This document shows, piece after piece, positions 45,001 through 54,893 of a stretch of DNA of 64,000 nucleotides. Below the pieces are notes generated by a model. It was not told where the DNA came from, made no database searches, and saw only the letters and a list, made by a program, of their open reading frames with translations. The stretch's first letter is position 1. Each line of letters opens with the position of its first letter. The DNA comes from Brachionus plicatilis (taxonomy: Eukaryota; Rotifera; Eurotatoria; Ploima; Brachionidae): NCBI GenBank assembly GCA_010279815.1, contig QEOQ01000395.1, positions 55,656-119,655 of the forward strand, given 5' to 3'. The translations under genes were made by a program, and so were the position numbers.

Positions 45001-46430
45001 GCTTTGTAGTCTGTAAATGTTCTTTTAAAAAAAATAAAGCAGTCAATACAAGTGGTATTTTATGTGAATTGTGTAGTCGGTTGGGGAAAGAAATTTTGTA
45101 TGAATGAGTGGGGTCTAAAAATACATGTTAGTCGGACTCATTAAAAAAAATTGAATACTGTGATACCTTTTTTTTTCTAAATAAACACTTTCTAAATTTA
45201 ATTTTACCTAATTAACACTTTAATTTTCAATAAAGTTCACGTATTAATTATCAATTCACGTTTTTTTTTGTCTTTAAATTTTCGTGCACTTAGTTCACCT
45301 ATCAACTTTAAGAAAGTGCACATAATTTTCAGTTCACATATCAGACATATGCTAATTTTTTAAATAAATTTAAAGATTAATTTTAATATCTAAAAATAAA
45401 CTCTTTGAATTGAATATCAACTTCAAGATGCGAAATCTGATTATCTGAAATCAAAATATACAAAATATTACTAATATTATTTATATTTTGATTTTAGTTA
45501 AGTATCTGAAAAAAAATTATTTTTTTATAAATTGATTATTTTAGAGATATTCAGTAAAACTAGACTGTTAAATAAAAATCATTTTTTTGCACCTTTAAAA
45601 ACTTAGGGAAAAAAAATTTTTTTACACCCAGGGTTCCAAAAATAGCGAATCCTTTATAAAGTTGTTGTTCTTTAAGACTCAAAATCTTTAAGATAAAACT
45701 TTAATATTCTAAAAAATATCTATATTCTGAAAGAGTTTATAATTCTCTACATGCTAATGTAATTTAGAAATGAAAAAAAAAGGGAGTGGCGGTTTTTGTT
45801 GGCTAAATAAAGGAAAAAAATGTGTTTTTTCCGGTTTAAATCGTATCTTCTCCGAGGGTTCAATTATGACCCAACTTTTTTTTTTTTTTTTTTAAATCAA
45901 GACAAAATTCTGAACAAATCTATGAATAAAATCATGTGATTTTTAACAAATTTGTATATTATTATTCTATTGATATTTTTCTTCTAAATTTTACTGAAAA
46001 CTTACTCAAGTTTAGATAAAATTACGTGAATTTCATCAGGTCTCAAAGAACTAGAAACTATCAATTGTCCTAAGTGCACTATAAATTTGAATTTTTCACT
46101 TTTTTCTTGACTCTCTATCCATGATATGGGAAAGTTTTCATCTGTAATTTTTCGTCGTTTATTGGATTTTCCTAAATCTATATCGTTGGAATTTCTGTTT
46201 GAAATTAAAAAAGCAAATACACCATCATAAAGTGTCTCTGAATCTTTAAAATTTTCCAATTTGATCATTTCAGTTTGTTTGATTTTTGAAATAATTTTTT
46301 GACGATTAGTTTCAATCTCATTTACGGCATCTTCAGTTTTGAAGAACAAAATAGCCTTCTCACATTTAATATCAATATCATTGATTAAATTTGAGTAGTA
46401 CTCAATTATTACTTTTCTTTGTTTTTCCAT
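42010..46430 (-). CDS. coiled-coil and leucine-rich-repeat protein, function unknown
   Basis: Proposed exons 46430-46012, 43373-42110 and 42063-42010; phases agree, 578 residues. Exon 1 starts at an ATG, is charged and helical (VNEIETNRQKIISKIKQTEM) and ends at a GTAAGT donor. Exon 2 holds roughly twelve irregular leucine-rich repeats, for example FKNLTRLNLSCFFSLKSL, MESLEKLELN, LENLRKLKI, LKNLKILKTDLD, LTELKLLNIGSG, LPKLKHLVL and LQGLELIGT. The last 46-bp intron is optional: without it the frame ends at 42014. Joining exon 1 to the LRR exon is inference from phase and neighbourhood; they could be two genes. No signal peptide, so probably an intracellular protein-binding scaffold. The 2.6-kb intron is filled by mobile elements. 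Confidence 0.6.
43700..44292. mobile_element. 593-bp TIR element with AATATTAG duplication
   Basis: Left GGGGTCTTTACATAATAGCA; inverse right TGGCTCCATAACAAAATAGC. AATATTAG at 43692-43699 and 44293-44300. Subterminal arrays of CGAAATAGC/GCTATTTCGT motifs occur on both sides. The ends resemble those of 18826-19782. It lies in the intron of the LRR gene. Confidence 0.78.
44576..45353. mobile_element. 778-bp TIR element with AATTTTTT duplication
   Basis: Left GGCATATGTCTGATATGTGA, inverse right AGCATATGTCTGATATGTGA, then AAATTATGTGCACT.TCT in both arms. Flanked by AATTTTTT at 44568-44575 and 45354-45361. It carries a short ORF with a zinc-ribbon-like pair. Confidence 0.75.
44753..44917 (+). pseudogene. 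zinc-ribbon-like N-terminus, possible Merlin/ISXO2-type transposase fragment
   Basis: ATG at 44753 gives a 54-codon frame ending with KNCSSCNSELKIVKRKRNKD then Gly-Arg. CxxC followed about 15 residues on by a basic Lys-Asp-Gly is how the N-terminal zinc ribbon of IS1016/Merlin-type transposases begins. The usual second CxxC is not in this frame, although cysteines follow in another frame, and no DDE core is seen. The element's 8-bp duplication is compatible with Merlin. Tentative. Confidence 0.35.
45362..45433. repeat. relic of the 38021-38564 foldback family
   Basis: TTAATTTTAATATCTAAAAA, TAAACTCTTTGAATTGAA and ATCAACTTCAAGATGC match the right arm of that element with small deletions. The left arm is missing. 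The 44576-45353 element lies directly beside it. Confidence 0.6.
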
Positions 46431-47439
46431 TAACCAAAATTTCGTTTTTCTAATTTCTTTGAAAAAAAATGAATTTTATTATCATTAATAAAAGTCAAAC
46501 CAATAGGGCAAGCTGAAGTTTATGAACAATTTTTGATGCTCAAAAGGATCAAGTGTAGGCATTTTTTCTATTAAGAAATAACAATTTATTTAGTAGTTTT
46601 AGTTTGATCATTCATTTTGAGCATAATTCACTTGATCTTAAACTTCAAATTGCCAACTAATGGAATTTATTGTTAAAATTATGGATTCAAAAATGTATTA
46701 TGTTAAAAAAAATTAGAGAATTAAAATTACAGATATATTTTAGAAATTATTCTTGTGCCGTATTTTTGAGTGAGAGTGCTATACACTCAACCAATAAATG
46801 TCACATTCGTTTTCATTTCCCACAAAATTCTCTATATAAATGAATTGCTTACACTTAAAAAAAGCTGCATGAAAAAATTTTATTAAAATGAACAATTTCT
46901 TAAGAATAAATGAATATATATTTTGTAATCAGCTAATTATATTCTTTCGTTTCTAATTTTAATTACGAAAAAAGGTAAATTATTTCAGAAAAAAAGACAT
47001 TTATGTTTTATTTGCATATTTTTAAATGTTGTTGTGATTTAGCCTTAGATATTCCTGAGAAGTATGTTTTCAATACATCACCAAGACTAAAACCCTTTTA
47101 ATAAGCATTTATTAATCTCCAAAACCTCCGAATTAATTTCTTGTTTATCTCCCTATTAACAATTCGTTTCTTAATTCTTCAATCAGTTTCTTCATGCAAT
47201 CAAATTTTTGATCCTTTTGTGTTTAATGTTGTTTTTAATAACACTATAGCACAGTGATTCAGCCAAGCAAAAGATTTTGCTAAAATTAAAAAACGACATT
47301 TCTCCTATTCAAAAAAAAAAAATCTCGATCTATCAGAATATGGAATTATTTTTTGACTTATCTAAGTAAAAACCAAAAATAAATTGACTCAAAGTTGAAA
47401 AGAAAAATTCTGAAAATTTATATGTTTTTTTTTAATTAA
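46431..47439. other. 5' flank of the coiled-coil/LRR gene
   Basis: AT-rich with no second gene. It should contain the promoter. Nothing else recognised. Confidence 0.45.
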
Positions 47440-47730
47440 ATTGGACAATTAGTGAGATTTTGTTAAAATTTGAAATTTGATTTTGGTCGATTTTTGCCAT
47501 CAAAAAATTTAATCCAAACAAATCTAATTAGACTGGTATCTTATCGTGAGCTTAAGAATCTAAATAAATAAAGAAACATAACAGCTGTAAATAATCAAGG
47601 TGCTGATCTTTAACCGGATGAATTCCTGGGGTTAATGGGTAAATAGGGTTTATTTATTTAATTTTTTATCTGTTTTTATATTAGATTTATATTCAAAAGT
47701 TGAAAAACTGGCTATAGTAAGGTAGTAAGG
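47440..47730. repeat. dispersed repeat with TGATCTTTAACC-type end, copy 2
   Basis: Matches the left part of 23281-24310, including AATCAAGGTGCTGATCTTTA and TGAATTCCTGGGGTTAA, and also the part with TTATATTCAAAAGTTGAAAAACTG.CTATAG. The GC-rich right half is absent, so this copy is internally deleted. Confidence 0.6.
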
Positions 47731-48184
47731 TAGTTGCCCTCAGAGTAATTTACAAGACGAAGGAATTGATGTAAGAAGAAGAATCCGATGAAGCGAGTAT
47801 TACAAGAGAAGAAGACTCGATTGAAGAAGATGAAGCAAGAAGACCAATTGTAGGAGACCAAACAATGAACTCAATTAATTAATTTACTTATTTTATAAAT
47901 TAAAAAAAAAAAAGCATAATAAAATTGATCAGTAAATTTTAAATTATTTTTAATAACTTTTTTTAATTAATTAAATTACTTTGTTATTCAAATAGTCTAT
48001 TTTGATAATTTAAGATCTAAATCGATATAAATCAGCATAATATTTAATTAAGAATCTTGAATTTTCTTTAAAGTTTTTTAATAGAACCCAAATGTTTTTT
48101 TAGATCTTATTTTGACTTACTGGAATCTTAAAAGATCGTTTACTGATCTTTAAAAAAAAGTGAACTGAACTCATATAGAGGATC
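47731..48184. other. AT-rich stretch with a purine-rich run
   Basis: No gene. 47757-47870 is strongly purine-rich on the plus strand (AAGAAGAAGAATCCGATGAA, AGAGAAGAAGACTCG) and could encode a short Glu/Lys-rich peptide, but no start or stop context supports one. Confidence 0.35.
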
Positions 48185-49343
48185 TAATCTAGATAGTCAA
48201 GTAATATGGTGGATTTATTTTAATCAATTTAAAAAGTAAACCTTCATGCCAAACCCTATCAAAGCCTTAGAAATATCAAAAAAAAAGGCTGCAAACTTTT
48301 TTTTCTGTTAAATGATTCAACAATTTTTTGAATTAAAAAGAAAAGATTATCTGATGTTCGCCGGTGTCTTCTAAATCCAGATTGCTCCTGGATAAGAAGT
48401 GAATTTTGTTCCAAATATTGTATAATCTTGAATATACTAAGCGTTCCAGTAGCTTTCCTAAACAACTCGTTATACTAATTGGTCTATAATTTAAAGGATC
48501 TTGAAAAGAAGAGGCTTTTTTTTTAAATCATAGTAATGATCGAAGTTTTCCAGGCTTTAGGGACTCTTCCTTCTCGAAGAGATAAATTAAAAAGTTCTAT
48601 AATTTCCATTAATGAATTTCTAGGTTAGTTTTTTAACATTAATATATGAATTTGGTCAGGTCCTGATGCCGCTTCATTTTTAATCTTTTTAAAGTCATAA
48701 TTAATTCATTTGAGCAAATTGGATCATAAAAATTAGACTAGTTATTGTTTCTAAAGAAATCAGAGTTGGAATTTAGTATTTCGAAATCTTTCTCAGTATC
48801 AATTAAATCAGAATTAGGACTAAATATTGAAGATAAAAGTTCTCCGAAGCATTTTCCCTTTTCTTCATTCGTTTTGAATTCCTTTTCATTTAAAATCAAG
48901 TTAGGAATTAAATTTGATCCTTTTTTTGTTCAAAATTTATTAATTTTTTACCAAAAAGGTCTACTTGTCAGTGGGTATTTTCCCATCTTCTCAATAAAAT
49001 CAAACCAATTTTGATTCCAGAATATTTTTAAAGAGGTCTTTAACTCAAATGTTAGTTAATTAAATTTTTTCTTGAGATTTTGACAGCGGGTTTCCTGAAA
49101 GTTTCTTCTTACTTTCCTACGTTCTTTGATCAAATTAACAATGTTCGGTTGAAGACTCGTTTTGTAGATTTTCTGAGAAAGATATGGAATGCTTTTATGT
49201 GTGGCAGAAATAATTTTTTCTATAATTTTATCATTTAGTTGATCTATTGTGAGGGATCTTTCAGTGATATTCACTATTTGAGAATTTAAAATCTCGCTGA
49301 ATAATTGCCAGTTTGCTTTCTTATAGTTAAACTTTTTAGCTGC

Positions 49344-50087
49344 TTATTTATTTTCTAATTGATAGCCCATAGAAATCGATGCTTCGATTGGGAAATGGTC
49401 GCTAGTCATGTCTTGACTATTTAAGACACAAAAGTCGGTAATTTTGTCAATTAATGAAGATGAAACTAAAAAAAGATCAAGAATTTCAAAGTAATTCCTA
49501 TTAAAAATATTGAAATTAGGACGCTTAACATTGATTACTGAAAAGTCTAACTCATTGATTATTCTTTCCAACATTATGCCGTTTTCATTTTCCCCTACGC
49601 AGCCTTTTTGCTTTGTTCTAGCGTTAAGATCACCACCTAAAATATAGTTTCTACATTTTTTATTAACTGTTTTAAAAAACTCAAAGTTCAGAAGCACATA
49701 GGGTGGATTATAAAGACTAAATATAAAGAATTCATTATTCTTTCCTAAGTTTATTTTTATACAAAGGAGTTCGCAATTGAATTGCTCATAAGATAAATCT
49801 TGTATAAATTCAATTCCTTCTTTAATTAAAATAGTTACTCCTTCTCCATACTTGTTGCGTGGTTTTGTTATGAATTGATAACTGTGAAAATCAGGATAAA
49901 TATTTGACTCACTCAAATCTATCTTTAATTCATTGAGCAAAACAATGTCGGGACATTTTTGAGCTAAAAAATTGGCTAAGAGAAGAACCCTACTAGGTAA
50001 ATGAAGACAATTCCAGTGTGTAATTAATAACCTTGTTTTATTAAGAGGTTTTGTTCTTAAAGGTGATTTAATTGTCTTCTTGTTCAT
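49344..50087 (-). pseudogene. LINE ORF2 N-terminus: APE-type endonuclease domain
   Basis: A 247-codon frame from an ATG. It would nick target DNA in target-primed reverse transcription. Seen: THWNCLHLPSRV (N-terminal strand with Asn), PDIVLLNELKI (catalytic Glu), FSLYNPPY, ILGGDLNARTK (Asp/Asn pair) and SDHFPIEASI (terminal Asp-His). All the recognisable catalytic residues are kept although the rest of the element is broken. The reading stops just after this domain and continues in the linker (KKANWQLF, LIKERRKVRRNFQ) after a stop. Confidence 0.8.
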
Positions 50088-50146
50088 CCTAAATTTTCTT
50101 CAATGCTGTTTTGACTGGCAGTTTGCTGACCAACTTCGTTTGATGA

Positions 50147-50740
50147 TTAATCTACTTGAATTGAACATTCAGTTGTTGAACTGTTTGATTCGGACTCGAA
50201 GGTATTGTCGTTTTCATTTTCAAAGACAAATAATGGTTTCTTTGATTCTTTTTCGGAGAACTCTTTTTCATTTGGATCAGATTCGGAAAATCTCTTGATT
50301 TGATTTTTGGTTTGGAAAAAAGTTATATTTTTCTTCAGTAATGTGTTCAATATTAATTCCATCAATTCGAATAGCATTAAAGAAGGTTTCAAGTCTATGA
50401 TTCCGAAATCAGAGGGCAAGAAGTGAAAACGAAAAGTACAATACCTTCTGAGATCCGGGACTTTATTTGCATCTTAAAGTCTGAAAATGGTTCCATTGAT
50501 ATTGATGTCTCGATCGAAAATTTTGGCAGCATTAAACTCGATTATCCAAACTTTGTTTGAAGAGAAATTGTAGATACTTGTGATCGCATCGTTTTCCACA
50601 TGGTTCAGGACGACATCTTGTGCACTAAATAAGACTTTATGGCTAATCGCTTTGTCTAACCTCTTCAAGTTTAGCTTGACCGAATTTTTAAATATCCACC
50701 GTCGGTTTTGTTTTGTTTTGTTGAGCGACATTGCCAACAC
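50147..50740 (-). pseudogene. LINE ORF1-like region, broken
   Basis: Two frames, 50740-50474 and 50419-50147, probably once one ORF. The first (MLAMSLNKTKQNRRWIFKNS) has a basic start and a later NGTIFRL. The second is acidic and Ser-rich. Their position just ahead of the endonuclease ORF on the same strand identifies them as ORF1. I cannot name an RNA-binding motif with confidence. Confidence 0.45.
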
Positions 50741-50994
50741 ACAACTTTCAACGGTTTTCTAAATCAAGTGATGACGCTATTAATTAAATTTTGGTTTTTC
50801 AAATTTGCTAAGCCAAACGACAATTTTTCAATTTTTACATTTACACACATAACAATAATTAGTAGTAATCAAGTATTTATTTATTATTTTTTATTATTAT
50901 TTTTTATTTTTATTTAATTAACGGATGTCATTTTTTAAAATTTGTTATATAAAAGTTTTTTTCTTAAGAAAAGCTTATTCAGTTTTTTTTTATT

Positions 50995-51146
50995 AGTTCG
51001 TTATATCGGGATTTCTTTATAAAGAGGTTCCTTGTATCAAAGAAAATTAGCAATCTATTTCCTTTATAAAAAATCGGTTCCTGGATTCTTATTCGTTATA
51101 AAGAGGATTTCGTTATATGGGGGTTCGTTATACGGAGGTTCGACTG
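50995..51146. mobile_element. one end of a pogo/Tigger-like element
   Basis: The inverse of the right border reads CAGTCGAACCTCCGTATAAC, then GAACCCCCATATAACGAAAT, with further TTCGTTATA repeats; TA follows at 51147. CAGTCGAACCTC..ATAACGAA is the recurring terminus of pogo/Tigger-type elements in many invertebrates. The partner end and transposase are not in the window. Confidence 0.55.
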
Positions 51147-51148
51147 TA

Positions 51149-51780
51149 CTCATCTTTAAATTTATGAATGATGTTTTGGTATTTTTTGTTAAATTGTATC
51201 AAGACCATCAGTTTTAATAATTTCAAGTTAACACAGATACTCTTTCATGCCAATGTGCCGAATATTTTGATTAGGTTGTGTGTTGCCATTTAGTATTTTT
51301 GGCTCACAAACTTGGTTTTAATATAGGCGATTATAAACCGGATAGACAATTTGTAATTAAAGAAACGCGGCCGTCCCCGCTTTGCTTCAAAAACATTAAA
51401 AAAAGACTAATTTTGAACTAATTTTTTTTATTTTTTAAACAAAAATTAAACATTTTGTGTATTTTTTATTTTTTTTGTGAGCATATCAAAATAATCACGC
51501 ATAGGAAAAAAATTAATTTATTATAATTAGATGCATAAAAAATTGCAACTAAATTTTGATTGCACAAATGTTAGGAAAATACAGAAAATCAACTGATGAA
51601 ACAAATGTAAAAGAATTAAATTGAATTACTTTTTTTTCTAAAAATATTGTTGTTAAATTTAATTAAATAAAAAAATATTTAATTAATAACATTTTCTTCA
51701 TTTTTGAATCTTTCACAGATCAGTCAATGAAATCAGTCAAGAAAAAAAACAAAACTACAAAATGATTTTTTTTTATTTAT
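51149..51780. other. AT-rich stretch
   Basis: No supported feature. The only GC-richer spot is GCGGCCGTCCCCGC near 51367. Confidence 0.4.
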
Positions 51781-52138
51781 TTCATTTTTAGAAAAGGAAA
51801 ATTAGAGAAAATATATAATTAAATTAAAGAATGGTTAGATCTTTTTGCGGTTTTATTTTAAAGATAAAATCACACCTTATATCCATGCATTTGTATCTCA
51901 TCTGCATCAATTTCAAAAATTACACTATGAATATCAGTATTTTCAATATGCAAGGTTTGTAATCGGCAATTCTTTTAATGATACTAATAAGCAATTCATG
52001 ATTTTTCTTGTTGTAGGATTAGAAAAATTAAACGATGATACGGCAAAACAGTCTTTGAAGTCGCCACACAAAATAAAACCCTGGATTAGATGCTGCTTAA
52101 AAGACTTCGACAATTTATTTTACAATTTTCTTAATTAA
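51781..52138 (+). pseudogene. fragment of a repetitive transposon-type ORF with one intron
   Basis: Reads EWLDLF, then KDKITPYIHAFVSHLHQF, and after a probable intron (donor about 51954, acceptor ending TTGTTGTAG near 52016) GLEKLNDDTAKQ. The pattern KITPYxHAfvxHxxxF followed by FnmQGLEKLND is common in repetitive animal ORFs that I believe to be transposon-derived. One frame change before the donor is needed to restore the pattern, so it is decayed. Confidence 0.4.
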
Positions 52139-52463
52139 TTTGTGTTTAGAATCACCTTTGTCAATTCTATTGGACATTAACCTAAATGAATGTTTGCATG
52201 TTTGAATAAATTATAATAAATTTAAAAAAGTCTTACGATGATTTTTTGATGAGAATGAAAAAATTATTATGCTTGTACATCTTGTAAAAATGGTGTATAA
52301 AAAATATTTTTATCGTGTATAAATAATTATCACCCATTATACTTATTAATAAAGAAATGTTTTTAATTAAGAATTCAATGTGAAGGACTACATCGTTTTT
52401 TCCTAAAAATAAAACAAAATAAATGCTGGTCTTACAATTTTTTGGGGTTGTGACATTTTTTAA

Positions 52464-53280
52464 GGTTCGCAGACTATAAAAAAGAAAAAAAAGTATGGGT
52501 TATCCTTTGTTTAACATATTTAACCGGCTTCAAACTTTATCATGTGTTTATGAATCAAATCGATTTTTAACTGAACTAAACTTTTTTGTGTCGATTTTTA
52601 AATGAAATGTAATCTTCAAAGCCTTGGTAATCTTAGCAAAAAAAAATCAAGCAGCTAGGTTTCTTTCTACCCGGTTATTTTTCAAAAAGTTGGGGGTTGT
52701 GAAGTTCGTTTCAATTCGATCTTTTCAATTCAGATAAACTTGAATAACTTTTTTACTAAAAGAGATAATTTAGTTCTGTAAAATGCTTAATTATAAGCAA
52801 ATTTTCTTGATTCAGTAAAATAAGTGTGCAAAATACTCTGCAATGTACTTGCACACTTGATTTGTATACTTTTTAATGGCGTGCAAAATGCATAAAATTG
52901 CAGAGTATTTTGCACACTTATTTTACTGAATCAAGAAAATTTGCTTATAATTAAGCATTTTATAGAACTAAATTATCTCTTTTAGTAAAAAAGTTATTCA
53001 AGTTTATCTGAATTGAAAAGATCGAATTGAAACGAACTTCACAACCCCCAACTTTTTGAAAAATAACCGGGTAGAAAGAAACCTAGCTGCTTGATTTTTT
53101 TTTGCTAAGATTACCAAGGCTTTGAAGATTACATTTCATTTAAAAATCGACACAAAAAAGTTTAGTTCAGTTAAAAATCGATTTGATTCATAAACACATG
53201 ATAAAGTTTGAAGCCGGTTAAATATGTTAAACAAAGGATAACCCATACTTTTTTTTCTTCTTTATAGTCTGCGAACCTTG
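52464..53280. mobile_element. 817-bp near-perfect foldback element
   Basis: The arms 52464-52844 and 52897-53280 are inverse copies differing at only a handful of positions. Outer end AAGGTTCGCAGACTATAAA; the arms share AACCGGCTTCAAACTTTATC, CTACCCGGTTATTTTTCAAA and GTGTGCAAAATACTCTGCAA. The spacer is 52 bp. No coding capacity and no clear target duplication. A transcript through it would form a very long RNA duplex. Confidence 0.92.
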
Positions 53281-54178
53281 TATATCAAAATATTAAAATA
53301 AATTTATCGCACTGAAGTTTATGATTTTGGCCACCTTAGGTAGATGAAAAAAATTCTAAATAGCTGAACAATTTTTAGATTAGGCGAACTGTTAGTTCAC
53401 AAAACTGAGAACAAGAATTGTTCCAGTAATAACCGACTAGAATCAAAAAACTTGGTTTTTTTCTTTATAAATTTTGACTTAAGTGTTAATAGTTTAAGGC
53501 GTAGATAGGTTATCTTTAGGATCATCATATCACAAACCAAAAGTCAAAATTAAAAGAAAAAACAAACAACAAAAAAAGTTTTTCATATTCCCAATATTAA
53601 CTAAAAATTATTTTTTACATCACACTTTTTCTATATGATTAACATTGGATACATTAAAAATTAAACCAATTATATCACTGAATAAATAATAAAATTTTGC
53701 CTTTTCTTTGACCAGGCATTTTAAAAATTCAAAATAACTAATTTTTAATGTTTTTACCAAAATTTAAATAGGAAAAATTTTATTTTAATTTATATGAAAA
53801 TTTGCTGAAATTTAAATTTTACAAAATTTAAACAAAACAATTCATTAATTGAATATATACTTCATTTTATCTAGAATTGATCATTTGCCAAGTATTTTAC
53901 AAATTGACAGTGACATTCATTTCTCAAATTATGAAATATTTGATAAATAATAAATAATCAAATTTAAGTAAAATTTGCACTTTTTTCTGAATAAAAGACT
54001 TTTAGATAAAACTATAAAAACTTTAAGATATTTTAACATTTTTTGTGTTCCTTTGTTACACAAAAACAAAAATATTTACAGATTAAATTCAAGATTAATA
54101 GAAAATTTTTTATTTATATTTCAATATTATTTAATTGTGGGTATTCAGATTCCCAGAAATATCTTTAAATTAAAATTC
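53281..54178. other. AT-rich stretch
   Basis: No supported gene. A fragment near 53389 (GGCGAACTGTTAGTTCACAA) resembles the AGGTGAACCATAGTTCACCT palindrome near 23910. Confidence 0.4.
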
Positions 54179-54893
54179 TATTTTAAAATAAAACCAAAAA
54201 GGCTGTTGAATACTGAGACTAGCCAACTCATAAAAATTCTATGGTTTCTCTAAAATTTTTTTGAAGTGAGCGAGTTAAAAATCAAAAACATTTTTAACCC
54301 TTATTTTTGCTATCAAAATGCTTAGTATAAAACTTGACAAATATTCAAAATGAAAATAAATAAAATTCAAAAACTCTTTTGCTCTAATTTTTCTAATTCA
54401 GAAAAAAATTGAGGCTAAAATAAAATTCAATTTTTCAACAACTATTTTAAATTTTATGAGAAAATTTCATAATGTTTATTTACATCAATTCAGGAAATAC
54501 ACAATCAGGTTGGTAGTTCTTCCTTTAAGCCAAGAGTTATTTAAATTTTTCATCTATTTTCAAAATAGATAATTAGTTTGTTTAAAATATTTTTACAGTT
54601 CTCACAATTAGTAGAAAAAAAAGTAATGGTTTAAATTTTATTTCCTTCGTTCCATCTTCGAAGTAAATAATTTTATTAATTTACTTCGTTAACATTAGTT
54701 ATCTAACTTTATATCTTTTATTGTAATTAGATTAAAATTTTTTCATTTAAGTTTTATCTAAGCCATTTTATAAAATAAATGATTTATTTAGTATTTTTTT
54801 TATTAGAGAACAAAATTTTTATTAGCTAAAGAAAATAGTTTGGTAAAAATTACGACTAGGTTATTTAAATCACCACTTATCAAAATAAATGTA
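54179..54893. repeat. dispersed repeat, copy B (uninterrupted)
   Basis: A 715-bp copy of the repeat found at 35653-38580, lacking both insertions there. It preserves the pre-insertion sequence at the A-run (near 54617) and at AATAAATG (54884-54891). Differences from copy A are few: single bases and a small T-run expansion near 54800. Confidence 0.88.

Larger units (their letters stand above)
48185..50740 (-). mobile_element. decayed non-LTR retrotransposon (Jockey/CR1-like), 3' part missing
   Basis: On the minus strand, in order: an ORF1-like region (50740-50147, broken), an APE-type endonuclease (50087-49344), the linker, then the start of the reverse transcriptase with GPDQIHI, FNLSLREGRVPKAWKTSII, QEQSGFRRHRRTSDNLFFLI and motif A as SKA followed by a shifted frame. 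The catalytic YADD box and 3' UTR are absent. Several stops and shifts show it is dead. Confidence 0.75.

Noticed and set aside
51000..51217. Short plus-strand frame with repeated GSLYGGS-like text
   Set aside because: It is a translation of the pogo-type terminal repeats.
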